64,000 nucleotides of DNA from the NCBI RefSeq assembly GCF_028769735.1, contig NC_088178.1:18550357-18614356 (forward strand), in the 5' to 3' direction. A program made the position numbers and the translations under genes. Source of the stretch: Zonotrichia leucophrys gambelii. Its lineage: Eukaryota; Chordata; Aves; Passeriformes; Passerellidae. Within the stretch, counting starts at the first letter, position 1. Every line of letters begins with the position of its first letter. Of this stretch, positions 11,001-23,800 are shown one piece after another. The notes beneath the pieces were generated by a model. It was given only the letters and a program-made list of their open reading frames with translations, made no database searches and was not told where the DNA came from.

Positions 11001-14000
11001 TTACAGTCTTACAATCCCTGCAAAAAGCTCAGCCTGTTCCCACCCAGTTTATTTCCTGCGGCTTTTCTGTTAGCCACTTCTTTTTCACCTTTGTTATGCT
11101 TTTTAACATATTCATGTTTTATAAGTGTCAGCAAAGAAAAAAAACCATGAAAGAGTGAGTATGTGGTAAATAAAATAGTCCAAAGGAAAGTCAAGAGGGG
11201 AATAATTGTAAATATACAGTGGCCTGGCAGCTCTGGAGTCAAGACCTTCACTCTGCAGGACAAGGAGGGGCATGTCCATGAGTATGGAAAGTAGAGATCT
11301 GAAAGAGAAAAGAGGGGTGCTGTCATGACAGCAAATAAAAGAACCAAGAGATAGAGCTACTTTAGTTTTTATTTCTCCCTTATACATTTACAAAGCTTGT
11401 CTTGAGCTAGGAAATGCAATTTCTTTCTTAGCATTTCTGTCCCTCATTCAGCAAATATTTTGTCTGGCTGCCTTTTGTTTGCTTCTCTCTTGAGCAATCA
11501 GAAACTCTGCCATCAGCTCTGGAAACAGTATCAGACACTTTCCTAACCCATCAGCTGAGATTTAGGTCACAAATTTTGAGGATCTTAGAGGGTGGTCAGC
11601 TTTCAGTCCACTCTAACTTTACCACTACTTTTGTAGGTAGTCATGTCTACATTCCCTGTGCAGAGGAGAGGCACTTTCATTATGAAAACAAACTGATGAA
11701 AATATGTCCATTTAACCTGAGCAATCTGACACTTACTTTGCATGTCAGCTGGGCTCTCTTGAGGGTGTGATATTGATGTCTGTAACAACACAATAAGAAA
11801 AAATATCATCAGAGTGCTGTGCTGGATTTGGTTGTTTAAATAGATACACTTGATTTATCATATGGTTGGCTAAACCTCGTGTGGTGCTTGGGACTGAAGT
11901 GTACTGAATGCAAAGTCACCAAGGATTTTTTATTTGAAATTATTTTCCTCTGTAATTCAGGGGAGCTATATTTCTCTGAGTAAAATGGACTTTTACAGAA
12001 TTTTTAGTTTATTAGTAGAAAAATTGATAGATTGTTTCAAACTAATTAGTCCAATAGTTCAAAACTGAGGGGGGAAAAAAGGAACCAAAACCCAGTAACA
12101 TTTGGTTTTCATCAAGCTGACACAGCTATCAGTTTGAGCTACCACAGTATCTTACATAAGCTAAATTGCAATATTTTAATGCTACTATTTTTTGTATATT
12201 GGTTTTTGGTGTTTGATCCTGAAAAAGGAAAATGGAATAATAAACCATTTGTGTGTTAATGATGTGCATAACACTTCAGTGGCACAGATTCATACTGAAA
12301 CAACCCCATTTTTCTTAGCTTAATTGATTTCTAACATTTTGATGCTGGAATGTGATATTTGGATTTTTGGGAAAAAAAATAACCCAAAACCATTATTTCT
12401 AATTTCTTTTTTCCATTTTAATTATAAATATGCTTTAAGAAGGAAAACAACTTTTCATCATTATTCAGGGATAAAAGTCAGAAATTTCCCATGAGCCTGA
12501 AATTCAGATCTTTATTAATATTTGTCTTTGAGCAGCATTAGTCAAGATCCCCTTCTTGCCAGATAACACAGTGGATAAATATTGGCACTGCTTTTACTTA
12601 GTGGAGTCAGTGTTAAGTTATTGGATATTTTGCTCAGTTTGGTTTTTCTCTGTATTGTGTGCTGGGGAAGGTACTCTCGCATAAAATAAGGATATTTGAC
12701 ATTTCTAACCCTTTTAACTGTGAAGGACTGAATCAAATTTTAAAGGGTTGTTACTCTAGAGGAGATAATATTATACTATGCTCTTTTTTTGGGCCACCCA
12801 GACTCTGTCATATAGGATGTGCATTATAGAATATACTTCTTATCCCTCTGCCTCTAAGCTGACTGCTACACCCAGCCTGAAACCTTTTAAACTGTTCAAA
12901 GAAAAAAAGCCAGAAAGTTTGAAGAAGAGGAGCTGATAACCATCTCATATGCTGCTAAAAGTGAACATATATTAATACTTTAAATAATTTAATATATTTC
13001 AAGTTCTGAAGAATTAAAATTAGTTTTAAAGGTTCTATAGATCAAATTAATTTCTTGACTAGAGCTAGAAATGTCCCTTTCAGGATAAGAAGTCACAGGA
13101 AAATCTCCTTGATATTTTTCTATTCTCCTCAGTACTTTTCTTATTCATCGCTTTTACTAAAGATTTATCTCTTATTTAAATAGCACTAGATACATTTCAT
13201 ATATAAAACCAACTTGAAAAGTATGGAGTTTTCCTCTTACCAGCATTTATTAAAGCACTCCAAACATTTAGTCCTTTACAAAATTACAGACAACTACTTG
13301 GGGTTTTGACAGATTCAGGGGTCTTGTTTAACCAATAAATTCACCTTCAACCTCAAAACACCTATCTGCCCAGGGCAAGGTGATTTTTGGTTTAACTTTC
13401 CTCCTTCCCTGAGGTTTATGATCCCTATATATTTGTGTATAAATGAAGAATCTCTTTAGGTTCTGTAAATATCTAAATGGGGTCCATTAAGTTATTTTTG
13501 TGAAATTATGTCATGACATAAAGCTCTTACAAATGGGAAATGTAAGGATTTTCCTAATGATCATAAAAGGGCAAAGGAGGGAGGATTTGGGGCCCTCATT
13601 GCAGCCAGACTGCAGGAACTGCTGGCACTCAGTGCTCAGCACACACAGCCTGGACAGACACTGGGGGGACAAACGCAGGTGAGGGCTTGGAGCACTGCTG
13701 CACACATGACACCTCTGAACATCAATTCAGACTCGTGTTGTCCTCTGTTCTCTCTCTTTCTGAGATTTATTTCAGCTGAATGGCTGCCAGGCTCTCAGTA
13801 TTACTGCTCTTGGAGCCTACAGTTGCTTTAGCAAACCAGCCCTGTCTGACTCTGTCTTCAGTGTGGTTTGAAGTTGTTTTGGCCAAAGGAGGAACCAGTG
13901 ATGGCAGAAAAGCCCCTTTTCCTCCAAGCCATTGCTGGGCTTTACATTTCCTAATGCTGGAAACAGATCAAAAAAGAGGAGGGGAGGCAGGGTCCCCAAA

Positions 14001-15552
14001 GCTTTCCTTCAAAACTGCTCTGCTCCCACCCTCAGGACAGGCTATCTGCAGAGATCAGCTCACATCTGAGAGGCAGCAGCCGCTTCCCAACACTTGCCAG
14101 CAGAATCTGCAGAGTCCTGGCAGGAGCATGCTGATGTCTTTGGGGTAGTTACTTTATGTTCATTTAAAATGCAATTAAACCGAACAAATACTGTGAGGAA
14201 ATGGACAAGATTTTACATTTACATACAAAAATTAAGGGGAAGATCTTTTCATCACATTATAAATTTTATATAAACATTTTGGAAGGGAAATAATAAATGG
14301 TGATGATATAGACAGATATAATGAAATAACTAGAATTATGGTATTGTCGTCCATGGGGTCAAAAATTGTTCGTAGGAAAGAATTAATAATTTATGGAAGT
14401 GTTTATCCCTGTAATTAAATGCTGGGATTGTGAGCTACATCCTGCTTGGTTGTTTTAAGTTCTGCAAAAATTAATCCTAAACTCTAGAAATAGAAGCTTG
14501 TATGAAAAAAAACTTTAGGAGGTTATTGTATTTTTGTCTAAAAAGGCTCCTTTTCTCTGATTTATAATGGGATGAGCCTTATTTTCAGACAAAATGCAAG
14601 ATGCAGGCAAGGGGAACCATGGGATTTGTCTTGGAAAGGGAATTGGAAATGAGCAACCAATCTATGATTTTGTACATGTAGTCCAACTGTACTAAATGGT
14701 AATAAGATATTTCAACATATTTCTTAGGAAGTTTATGGTCTCTAGTGCTAGACACTGTCAGCTAGAGCATACCTGCCCACCCACTGATAAACATGACAAA
14801 GTTCCTGCCTAGGTGTTCTTGAGCTTGAACAAGGAATTTTCTGTATAATGTCACAGAACTAAAATTGTAATAAAGCAGTTATGTTGAATACTACTTTTCT
14901 ACAAGCATCTTCTGTGCCAATATGGCTTGTACAGTTCTTTGAATACACCAGGAGTTCAATTCTAATTCAGAGTAAAGGGATGAATTCCCATTTCAATGAA
15001 CTTTACTTGAATGAGTGCAAAAGTAAAGGCTTAGCGTTTGGCAGGCTACCTCCTGTATTTTTTCTGACTAATGTTAATGAGTTTGATATTATCATAATGT
15101 AACAACTGCATTTCATTTTTAATCTGAATAATTAAAAAAAAAAAAATGCTGGAGTCAGGGTGAGAATGGGGGCAGGGGAAATTACTTGAAATGCAATCTG
15201 CCCTGGTTTCAACTTTTAGGTATACTAATCTTTCTTGGCAAAGAGAATGTACTGAATTTATTTTTGTGCTGAATGTAAGTGGGAGAGAGGACAGGTAAGT
15301 GAGAGAAAAACAGAAATTACCACTTGCCCTTGAACAACTGGCCAAGAAGTTCAGCCCTATCATTCCTTGTGCCCCATAAATCCACACAAACGTAGGCACA
15401 GGGTAAAGCTCTTTCTCTAAACAGCCCAAGAAATATCTCTAGCAAGATACTGTGAAACACTGTGTGCCTGTGGGTGCAATGAGGAAATGCTAAAGGACCA
15501 AATCCCTCTTGCTGCCTCTGGGTTTGGAAGGCCATGAGGTTTGATATGACAC
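5041..15552. other. Long gene-free stretch, AT-rich
   Basis: No gene, RNA gene or identifiable transposon is seen over about 10.5 kb. Noted content: a short CA-type stretch at 6720-6750; a somewhat GC-richer purine-rich segment at 8340-8640; TA-rich segments at 12950-13030 and 14160-14340; a GC-richer segment at 13570-14140; and a 13-A run at 15134-15146. The 165-codon minus frame at 4919-5416 starts in this region, the 127-codon plus frame at 10363-10746 and the 122-codon plus frame at 13780-14148 lie within it. None has a recognisable domain or flanking splice sites, and all are treated as chance. Confidence 0.5.
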
Positions 15553-15610
15553 TGTGGGAGTCACAATAGCCAGGTAATGTCTGTGGGAGTCACAATAGCC
15601 AGATAATATC
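15553..15610. repeat. 29-bp tandem duplication (2 copies)
   Basis: Two adjacent 29-bp units, 15553-15581 and 15582-15610, both begin TGTGGGAGTCACAATAGCCA and differ at only two positions near their ends. This is a recent local tandem duplication in otherwise unique DNA, and it may vary in copy number between individuals. Confidence 0.9.
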
Positions 15611-18600
15611 TGCCCAGACCCCAATATGCTCGAGCCCTCCATGAGCTGGTAAAAGTCCCATCCTTCCTCATTACCACCACAGAAACACACAATTACAAGT
15701 GCCACAACTGGGCACTATTAAAAAATTCCTTTTTGTCCAGTGATCACTGACTGATTCAGCTATGGGGTCATCATACAAAAGCAATCCATTATTTTGATTA
15801 GTGTAGCACTAAAAGGCCAGCTTGCACATTAACTATTTTAATTGTCAACTACAACAGCACTGTGGTGTAACATTAAAGGTGCTCTAAAGTTTGCTGCTTG
15901 CTGACAGTGCATGACAGTTCTGCAGACCATAACAGTTTCCCAAATGCTCTGAGGCAGGCAATATATATTTTATTTTTTTGCCTGGGTAGTTTGAATTAAC
16001 ATGAGTTTGTCTGAGAGAAGTCCAGATGGCTGGATTGTTATTAGTCACCGACACACACTGTTCTCTTGCAGAATGAAAATTTAAGTTCTGAAAAAATGAG
16101 GGTGAGGTTGGTTTGTGTTCAAGTCTTTTATTGGTGTGTTTTTAAAATAAAATTACATCAATTCCTCAATGAAAATGTTGTCTTTCTCTAATTTGAATGA
16201 AATATCAGGGAAGCTGCTCTAGATTTATTCAGTAGAGGACCAGTCCCCTTCCTCATAAATGGTCATATGTCTGGTCTCCTCAGCTGCCTTTAGATGTTTT
16301 TTGAATAAGTTCTGTATTTTGATATTCCCTTAACCCTTAAAGGTTAGAGGGAATTTGCCAAGGAGCCTCTTGCTTGTTTTCCTGCCCTCAGGCAATGGTC
16401 TGCCTCTGACACCTTTATCATCTCCCTGCATCACCACCTGGGACAACATGAAGTGGCCTTGTTTCCTGAAAGCATGTAATAAATACCAATGATGGCTTTT
16501 TCTCTCTGAATCCCACCAGTGTCCTCTGAGGCTGCCTTCTTCCCTTAGGTCTATTTCATCCCTTTTTATTTTCTCTTTTTCAAGTCCATAGTCAGATATA
16601 TTTTTTTATTTTTTAGGGTGTTTTTTGGGTGTTTTTTTGAGTTTTAAACATTATTATGAGGTCAGACAGGGCAGTCAGCTACAGCTGCTGGCTGCCCCTG
16701 CAGTCAAATCAAGTCTTCTGCCATCACATATTCTATAAATTCTTTTTTCTTTGATGCCAGTGTTTGAATTCAGAGTTTATTTCGTAGTTTTTTAGTGTTG
16801 ATGAGATTATGGAAGAGATTTTTCAAAGGCATAAACAAGACTTCTGTGCCCAAGCCCCTTTGGCTTTCAGCAGGACTAGCTGGTGCCAGAAGCATTTTGT
16901 GCCCTTGACAATCTTTCCCTGCTTCTCAAGCAAAGATGGTACAAATAAAAGGTTCTGTCATTTGAAAGGCATCTGTAGAGATCATAAATTGAAGCTTAGA
17001 TGGATGAACAGTTTAAATCCTGAATGCTTTGTGGTGCAGCTATGCCCCAAAGACCCTGGGGCCTTTGCTGGGTGCATGCCGGAGGTGCCAGCCCCACGAG
17101 GATCCCCAGTGCAGGGATTGGGGTGAGAGGGGAGCTGACTGGGGTGGGACAGTGGGAACCAGAGAGCGCTGGGAGCAGGGAGGGGTGCAGGGTGAGGAAA
17201 TGGAATAGTTATGGAGAAACCAGATGGAGTAAGGATCTCTATCCCTATCTCGCTTCTCTCTTAATCTGGGGAGGTCTCTTGCTGCAATACCGCATGACAC
17301 GAAATTTGACATTTGTGGTGACTGCTGAAGGAGGAAACTGCTAATAATATCAAGCTTCCAGCAGATGAAAAAGCAATTGGATATGAGCTGCTTTCTCCAC
17401 CTCTCACCTCCACGGATCGAAGTACTTAACTGTATACTATTCATTAAGTAAAATCCCACTGCTGAATTCTGTTTACCTGGTAAAGAGACTTTTTTGTCAC
17501 TGTTCCAATTAATCAGTGCTTCCTGTGCACATGGAAAGAGCCTCTAAGATCTGATTCATCTAGTGAGTCCCCTGCTGTTGCAGATAATAGCAGGGTGTGG
17601 GTGGGCATGGCTGAATAATATGCCTTAAAATTCCTTTTGGGTTATAAGCTCTTGAGGCATAATGGCTTTTTAGGTACTCTGTCATATGTCACAATGTCAC
17701 ATCATATAATGTAAATATGACTCATGTAATCCAGCTTGATACATTGCCATTAGAATATGCTGAAGGGTTTTTATGCAGTGAAATAATCCACACAAAGTGT
17801 TTTCCCCTTGAATTTTACTGTTTCAGGTGGCAATGTTTGCAGGAATCCAACCAATCCTTCCCGTTTACCCTAAGACAGAGGAATCTCAAGAGCCTTTTCA
17901 GAGTCTCTTGACATGGCAGAGCATGGCACAGTGAAAAAACCTAGTGAAAAAAGAGTAGAAGTGGCAAGTTTTGACCCTCAGGAAGAGAAAAATATGGCTA
18001 TTTTAAGAGACAGAAACTCTTAAATCCCTCTGGTAAACAGCAGGAGATGCAGTCTGTCAGTGTCTCAAAGTCTCTGAAATCTGCTGAACCATTTGGCACT
18101 GCCTTATAGTTGAAAATGTTTTTTTCTTCTTCTGATAGTAGGAAAAGGAGAGATTTTATTGGGTTTCTTTGTTTTTGTTTTGTGTTTTCTTTTATTTGTT
18201 TTGTATGTAACATCAAGGACACACCTCAGAGTAGTAAAAACTGTCCCAAACAGAATTTTTTTCTATATTTACTTGCCAGGTAATCACAGCAGTGATTTGG
18301 CATTCTAGCTAACGAGAGGAAAACATAGAAATAAGGAAGCATTTCAGCAAGCAGGTCACTGCTATCTCTTAAAAGAAGGGGCTAAAATAAATTAAAAAAA
18401 AATATTCTTCCATAAACCCCTAGAACAATAGATCATTATTTTCTCTCCCATTTCGGTGGGGGTGGAGCTGCTGAGATGGAGCTGATTACCCCAGCTGCAG
18501 GGCAGTGTGGCATTGCACAAACAGCAGAGCACAGGCTGTGCTTTCCAAGGAGAGCCTTTGGATTGTTTGGAGTCCACCAGGAAGTCAACTCTGCCCTGGT

Positions 18601-20820
18601 TTCCGATGTGATTCAATAGGTTATTTTCCAAAGATGTCTGGAGCCAGAATAAAACCCCTCCAACAGGGCCATCAAGAATATTCCCATGATTATAAAACCA
18701 CAGGGGGACAACTTGTTTTGGGAGGTGCACTGACAACGAACAACAAAACAGTGTGTGCATTATCAAGCAGATATTGTGTTCTTGAATAAAAGACTGATAA
18801 TGCCTGGGCACACAGGGCTGCTTTCTGCTCACAGCTATAAACAGACTACTCCTACTGACTTCAGACAGCTGCGTGTAACTTGGAGGAGAAGCTCAAAGTT
18901 TTTCCTCTGAGGTGTACTTCATTTATTATTAATTCTGTCTGGGTCCTCCACAATTCAAAACTCACTTCTGCAATGCACTTGCTTCTTTGATCTGGGCTGT
19001 AGCCTCATGCACCTCCAAGAAGGGGGTACAGTGTGAGGAGCTTTGGCTTCTGAGCTGTTAATTGATCTAGTCACAGGACAGACAGTGCTACTTGTGCTTT
19101 TGGCACCGGTTTTCCCTTTCCTACATACTTTCCCTAAAGTGGTGACACAACTTAGGGAGGCACCACTGTCCTCTGCCCCACCCCTTCTCACAGATGCCTT
19201 TGTCACACAGGCTGGTCACAGTCTCCCCTCTCACTTGCTGTCCTACCCTGTAAGTTCATCCTAACCTCAGAATATCTGGGGTGCTTGTGACTGTGCTTTT
19301 CTTCTTCTCTCCGGTGTTTATTTCTTTTGCTTAGGATGCTTCCTGCCAGGTCCATGCTATTGCAGTCAAAAGGGCTGTGCAGGTATGAGCATGCAGCCCT
19401 TGTCTGGAGTGAACTTTTGCTACAGTCATTGTCACAGAGGCACCTGTGACAGACGTACACAGATCCATCTCAGTCAAGTGTAGCAGTCATAGTCCCTTTT
19501 ACTTTATTTGCCTACCCAGCACTGGGTGATGCTTGTTAAGGGCTCCTCCTTTGGGCTGAGGCTGAGTCCAAGTATGTAACACCTTTCCCTTGTGGAGGTA
19601 TTAATGTATCCTGAAATCCTTCTCCTTCCCCTTTGGGCACAAAAGGACTTAACAACCGCAGATTCTTCTGTGTATGATGGCCAAGAGACACAACAACACA
19701 GGAACACTTAGGAACAGTATTCAGTGTCACTTTGTAATGATGCTGAACAGGAAGAACAAGGGTGCTCAGTCCAACTGGTAATTTGGAGACAGACTTCCTT
19801 GCAGTGCGATGGACCAGGATTGCTTAAGTAACTGGAATATTAATTAGTGTCCATGAAATAACTTGAGAAAATAATAGTAACAAGTGAAACTATTCTAAAT
19901 TTCAGGCCTTGTCAAGGACATGTGTACAGCTCCCAGTCTGAATAGTGGTTATGGAAAAAAATAAGGATCTAGAACACTCATGTCCTTTATTGTGTATGAT
20001 TCTGAACACAGAGCAAAGTAAAAATCCTGCACCAGTTAAAGGCAAATGATGCAATTCTGATAGAATTGCTGGAGATACTGTACTCGCTGTTTAATATTTT
20101 CCCATCTTATATCCATTTTTTACCAAATACCTTCACAGCAAAATGTTAGACTTTTTCACTCTGTCAGTTTTTAATTGGGAGAATGTGATCTGTACTAGTA
20201 TCACTTCCAAAAAGCACAGATTAAGAACTTGTCTGCTGCTTCTGCCAAGTACTTCTTTCAGAGAGGAGAGAGAAGATGTTTTGTCTCTCACTGAAAGCAG
20301 TGGAAATCAGAGCAGCTCTCCTGAAATCACCTTCCTGTCTGTTGCAATGATCAGCAGAAGAGCAAGAGTGGCTTTTAAAAAGACTGCTGGCATATGGGCA
20401 ACACAAAGGATGCTGCACATTGTGACACTCCTAAAGAGGCAAGAGGTTCAATGGCTGCTTTATGAATCTCACAGCTGGATCGCTAAGGTAGGATACATAT
20501 GCAAGCTATCATGTCACCCTTGCAGGAGCGGAGAAAAGATGTTCCTCTCACTGCCTAGAGAGGCTGAGATGCTGCAGTACTTTTTCTAATCAATGCAGGT
20601 CATATACAGTATTTCTGAGCTTCAGCTTTAAAAAAATGAAACCACAAAAATGCAGTGTGCTGCAGCATGTATGAGTTTGTGTTTGGATTACAAAAGATTT
20701 TTGGATGAATTTTTTTCTGCTAGCACACAATTTGCTGCTGACTTGGGAGTATTTAAAGGGGAAAAATAAAAAAAACTGCTTAAGAGTTTAAAGATTAATA
20801 AGCATGGAAGAACTTTCCAT
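15611..20820. other. Gene-free stretch with one G-rich segment
   Basis: No gene is recognised. T-rich tracts lie at 16590-16650. A GC-rich, G-run-bearing segment lies at 17030-17210, with six runs of three or more G between 17114 and 17156. The 146-codon minus frame at 18392-18832 and the 139-codon minus frame at 17040-17459 show no domains. A weak resemblance to a GACTTCAGTGGGAGCTGC-type old amniote repeat occurs near 18848-18880 but is too short to call. Confidence 0.5.
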
Positions 20821-23800
20821 AACTAGGCCACAGTTTCAGGTCTTGGCTCTCACATGTCTTTTCCAATTTTTTTTCTAATCCTTTTTCACTGCAGATGGAT
20901 GTGGGGTGGAACAACAGTATATGATGTCAGGATAGAAATTATCAGTAGAAATTAGTTAAACTTTCAGTGTTCTCACAGAGCAACCCTCTCCATTCTCCAA
21001 GAGAAGACTCCCTTGCTGTTTTTCCCAAGGCAGGATAATGAGCATTACCAGCTGCACAGCTCTAAGTGATGGACATATGCAAACTCTAGAAGAGATATAT
21101 CACTATATTTTTTCAGGAGATTTCAGACTAAGCAGTGTTTTCCAAGCAATATGTCTCACTAAATCCTTTGGATTTTGTGTTACTTGAGTACAGAAGACTC
21201 TTCTTTCCCTCTATGACTTGTATGTATGGGCTTGCACATAACCACATTTCTCTCTCTTACACTTGCCAACCAGTAATATACTCAACAATTAAAATGTTTC
21301 ACTCTCAAATTACTAGATGACACTTCAATAGTCTTTCAATATCTGTCTATTTTCATTCAGAAGAGCAGTGATGCCTCAGAATGTGCAAAGAAACAAAGAA
21401 AAAAGTTGGCAGTTTTGATTTTTTATGTTATGAAGGAGAGACCATTTTACTAAAATTCAGATGTGCTTTTTTTTCCCCCATGAAAATACAAAACTAGCAA
21501 AGTGGAAAAATTATTTTAAACATTGTCTTAAACCATTCCTCATGACATGGTTCAGAGTTTTGTATCTAATAGCTTTGCTTTTATTAAAAAAGTGCAAAAA
21601 GCCCCATTAAAGAGTCATAATACTAGTACTCAGCTTGTGTCTCTGAATGCTGTAATTAATTCTGTTCAGGATTTAACAAATATCCACCTTCAAAGAAATC
21701 AGTCTGTTTGAACTCAATTTAGACTACAGTAAATGCACAGGGCTAAGGCATATGGAAAAAAAGGCTATGCTTCTCCACATCTAAAATTGTATAATATGTA
21801 AAGGCCCAGAGGCTTTTATGTTGGCCAATATTTCTGAAACATTCAATTGCCAATCAAAAATGTCATAAAAATCATGTTCTAAAGAGATGTAAATATCTGT
21901 AGTCAGTTAAACTGAAGATACTGAGTGGGAGGCAGAGTTTCTGGATCTGATCAGAGTTAGGGTTATATTCATGTTGGGAATATGTACACTAAAGTGCTCA
22001 TAGAGAGAAATAAGAGTAAAAATACAGCTCGAACGTTAAATGAAAAGTGATGATGTTAACTTCTCTGACTGACTCTAAATTTCTGTGAGAAGGATATAGA
22101 AAGTCTCCTAAGGCCAGTAATGGTTGGACAGGGAGATGAAAAGGAGGTAAATAATGATGTGGAAGGGTGAGTGAGTTCAACAGATGCCAAACAGTGATTT
22201 TTAAGTGTATTTATAATTCTACAGAACATGTTTTTTAGAATTCCTGAGGATTAATGAATTTGCAACATTGATGCAAACTGAGTCTGTTCAACCAAAATGA
22301 TACTACTGAGGTAATTTCTGTTGGGCAGGGTGGTTAAGCCAGATCCTAAGACTGACACATTTAGACGAGTCCTGGGTGGATTGGTAGAAAAATGCACTGG
22401 AGTATATATTTATTATGATGGCATTTTTGTGTTGGGCAACCTATGTGGCATAGCCATTGAAAATCTCATACAGGAGAGAGAAAACAAATATGATTTCCTG
22501 AGGAAGGTGGGATGTAAGTAATGTTTTCTGCAGAAGTTATGGAAACAAACCTTATGTGGGAATGGTGCCCAGAAAAAGGCAGGGTAGGAAGCAGGGCTGC
22601 AGGCAGGGGCAGGATGTTCTGCAGTCAGTGCCCAACTTCCCAAAGGCCCCATGGCAGTGCAAGGGTATTCCAGAGCAGCCTGGGCAATTTTTGCAACCTC
22701 TCCCACAAGCTGCCCGTTTAAAAAAAGATTGTTTTACATAGGGATTTTTACCAGCTCTTTTCATGCTACTTACATACCAATTAGATTGGGTTCAAGTTTC
22801 ACTTGCATTCATGCTGTATCCAGACAACATGGATAAAGTGCCCAGGCCTACATGCCATTCTGCACATTAATTAAGATCCGCAGCAGCCTAACAGAGCATG
22901 CTGTTGCCTGGCTCCCACTTCCTACACTTCCTCTGATCACCATGTAGCCATAAAGGGGAATGAGTCTGTAAAAGGCACCTTTTTCTGATTGAGGGTGAAA
23001 TGTCCTGGCCACAAAGGAAGGATGCTACTGTGCAGAGGCTCTGTCTCCAGAGACAGATTATTCAGTAGAGTATTAGTCCCTGGATTGTTATTTTTTAATA
23101 AACTTTGAAATCCTGCACTCATTCAAGAAATTCAAAGTGTTAGGAATGTGCTTCATGTTTCAGCAAATGTACAAGAGGTGCAGGGAACTGGCTACCAGAT
23201 TAAATAGTTACCCTGTGGCCTGCACTGTAAATGAAGAGGAATAACAGAGGTTATTGAAAGTTGTTCTACTTTGTCACAGAACTGCTGGAGCTGCCTGAGA
23301 AGCATTGCTTGCTTTTTGGAAACCCTAGAGGAGAATATGACCTAGGAACAATCACACCTTTGTAGTCCAATTGTTCCCATGCTTTAAAAAAAAAAGAAAA
23401 AACAGTAAAGTGAAAGGAAAAAGTGATCAGGGTAGCAATATTGTACAATGTGGCTATGTTTTAAAGTTACTCAGAAAGTCTATATATTGTTACATTGCTT
23501 TCAGACACAATAAAAGGCCAGTTATTAACCCTGCAATTATCCAGCCTTATCACTGTTATCCACACAGGCCGACTGAGGCTGGAGTTCTACATGATATTGT
23601 TTTCATTATAGTGACCGAAGCAAAATTTAATTAGAGACCCATCTCTCAAATGGACAATTGAAAAATTTAAGGATTAGGAAATTATCCTGATGCTTAATTG
23701 CAATAAGCTATTTTGCCATTCTGGATGGGGGATTTTTGATAGTCTGGGTAGCTCCTCTATCAGTTCCCTCTTTAGTGGCTGTAAAACATGATTATGGGGA

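Noticed and set aside
18848..18880. Resemblance to a GACTTCAGTGGGAGCTGC-type amniote repeat
   Set aside because: Only about a dozen bases match in a row of words, which is too little to separate from chance.
19436..19455. Short inverted repeat GTCACAG / CTGTGAC
   Set aside because: Seven-base arms are common by chance and nothing else marks the site.
20143..20589. 148-codon plus-strand open frame
   Set aside because: Composition is not protein-like along its length and there is no promoter, splice or domain support.
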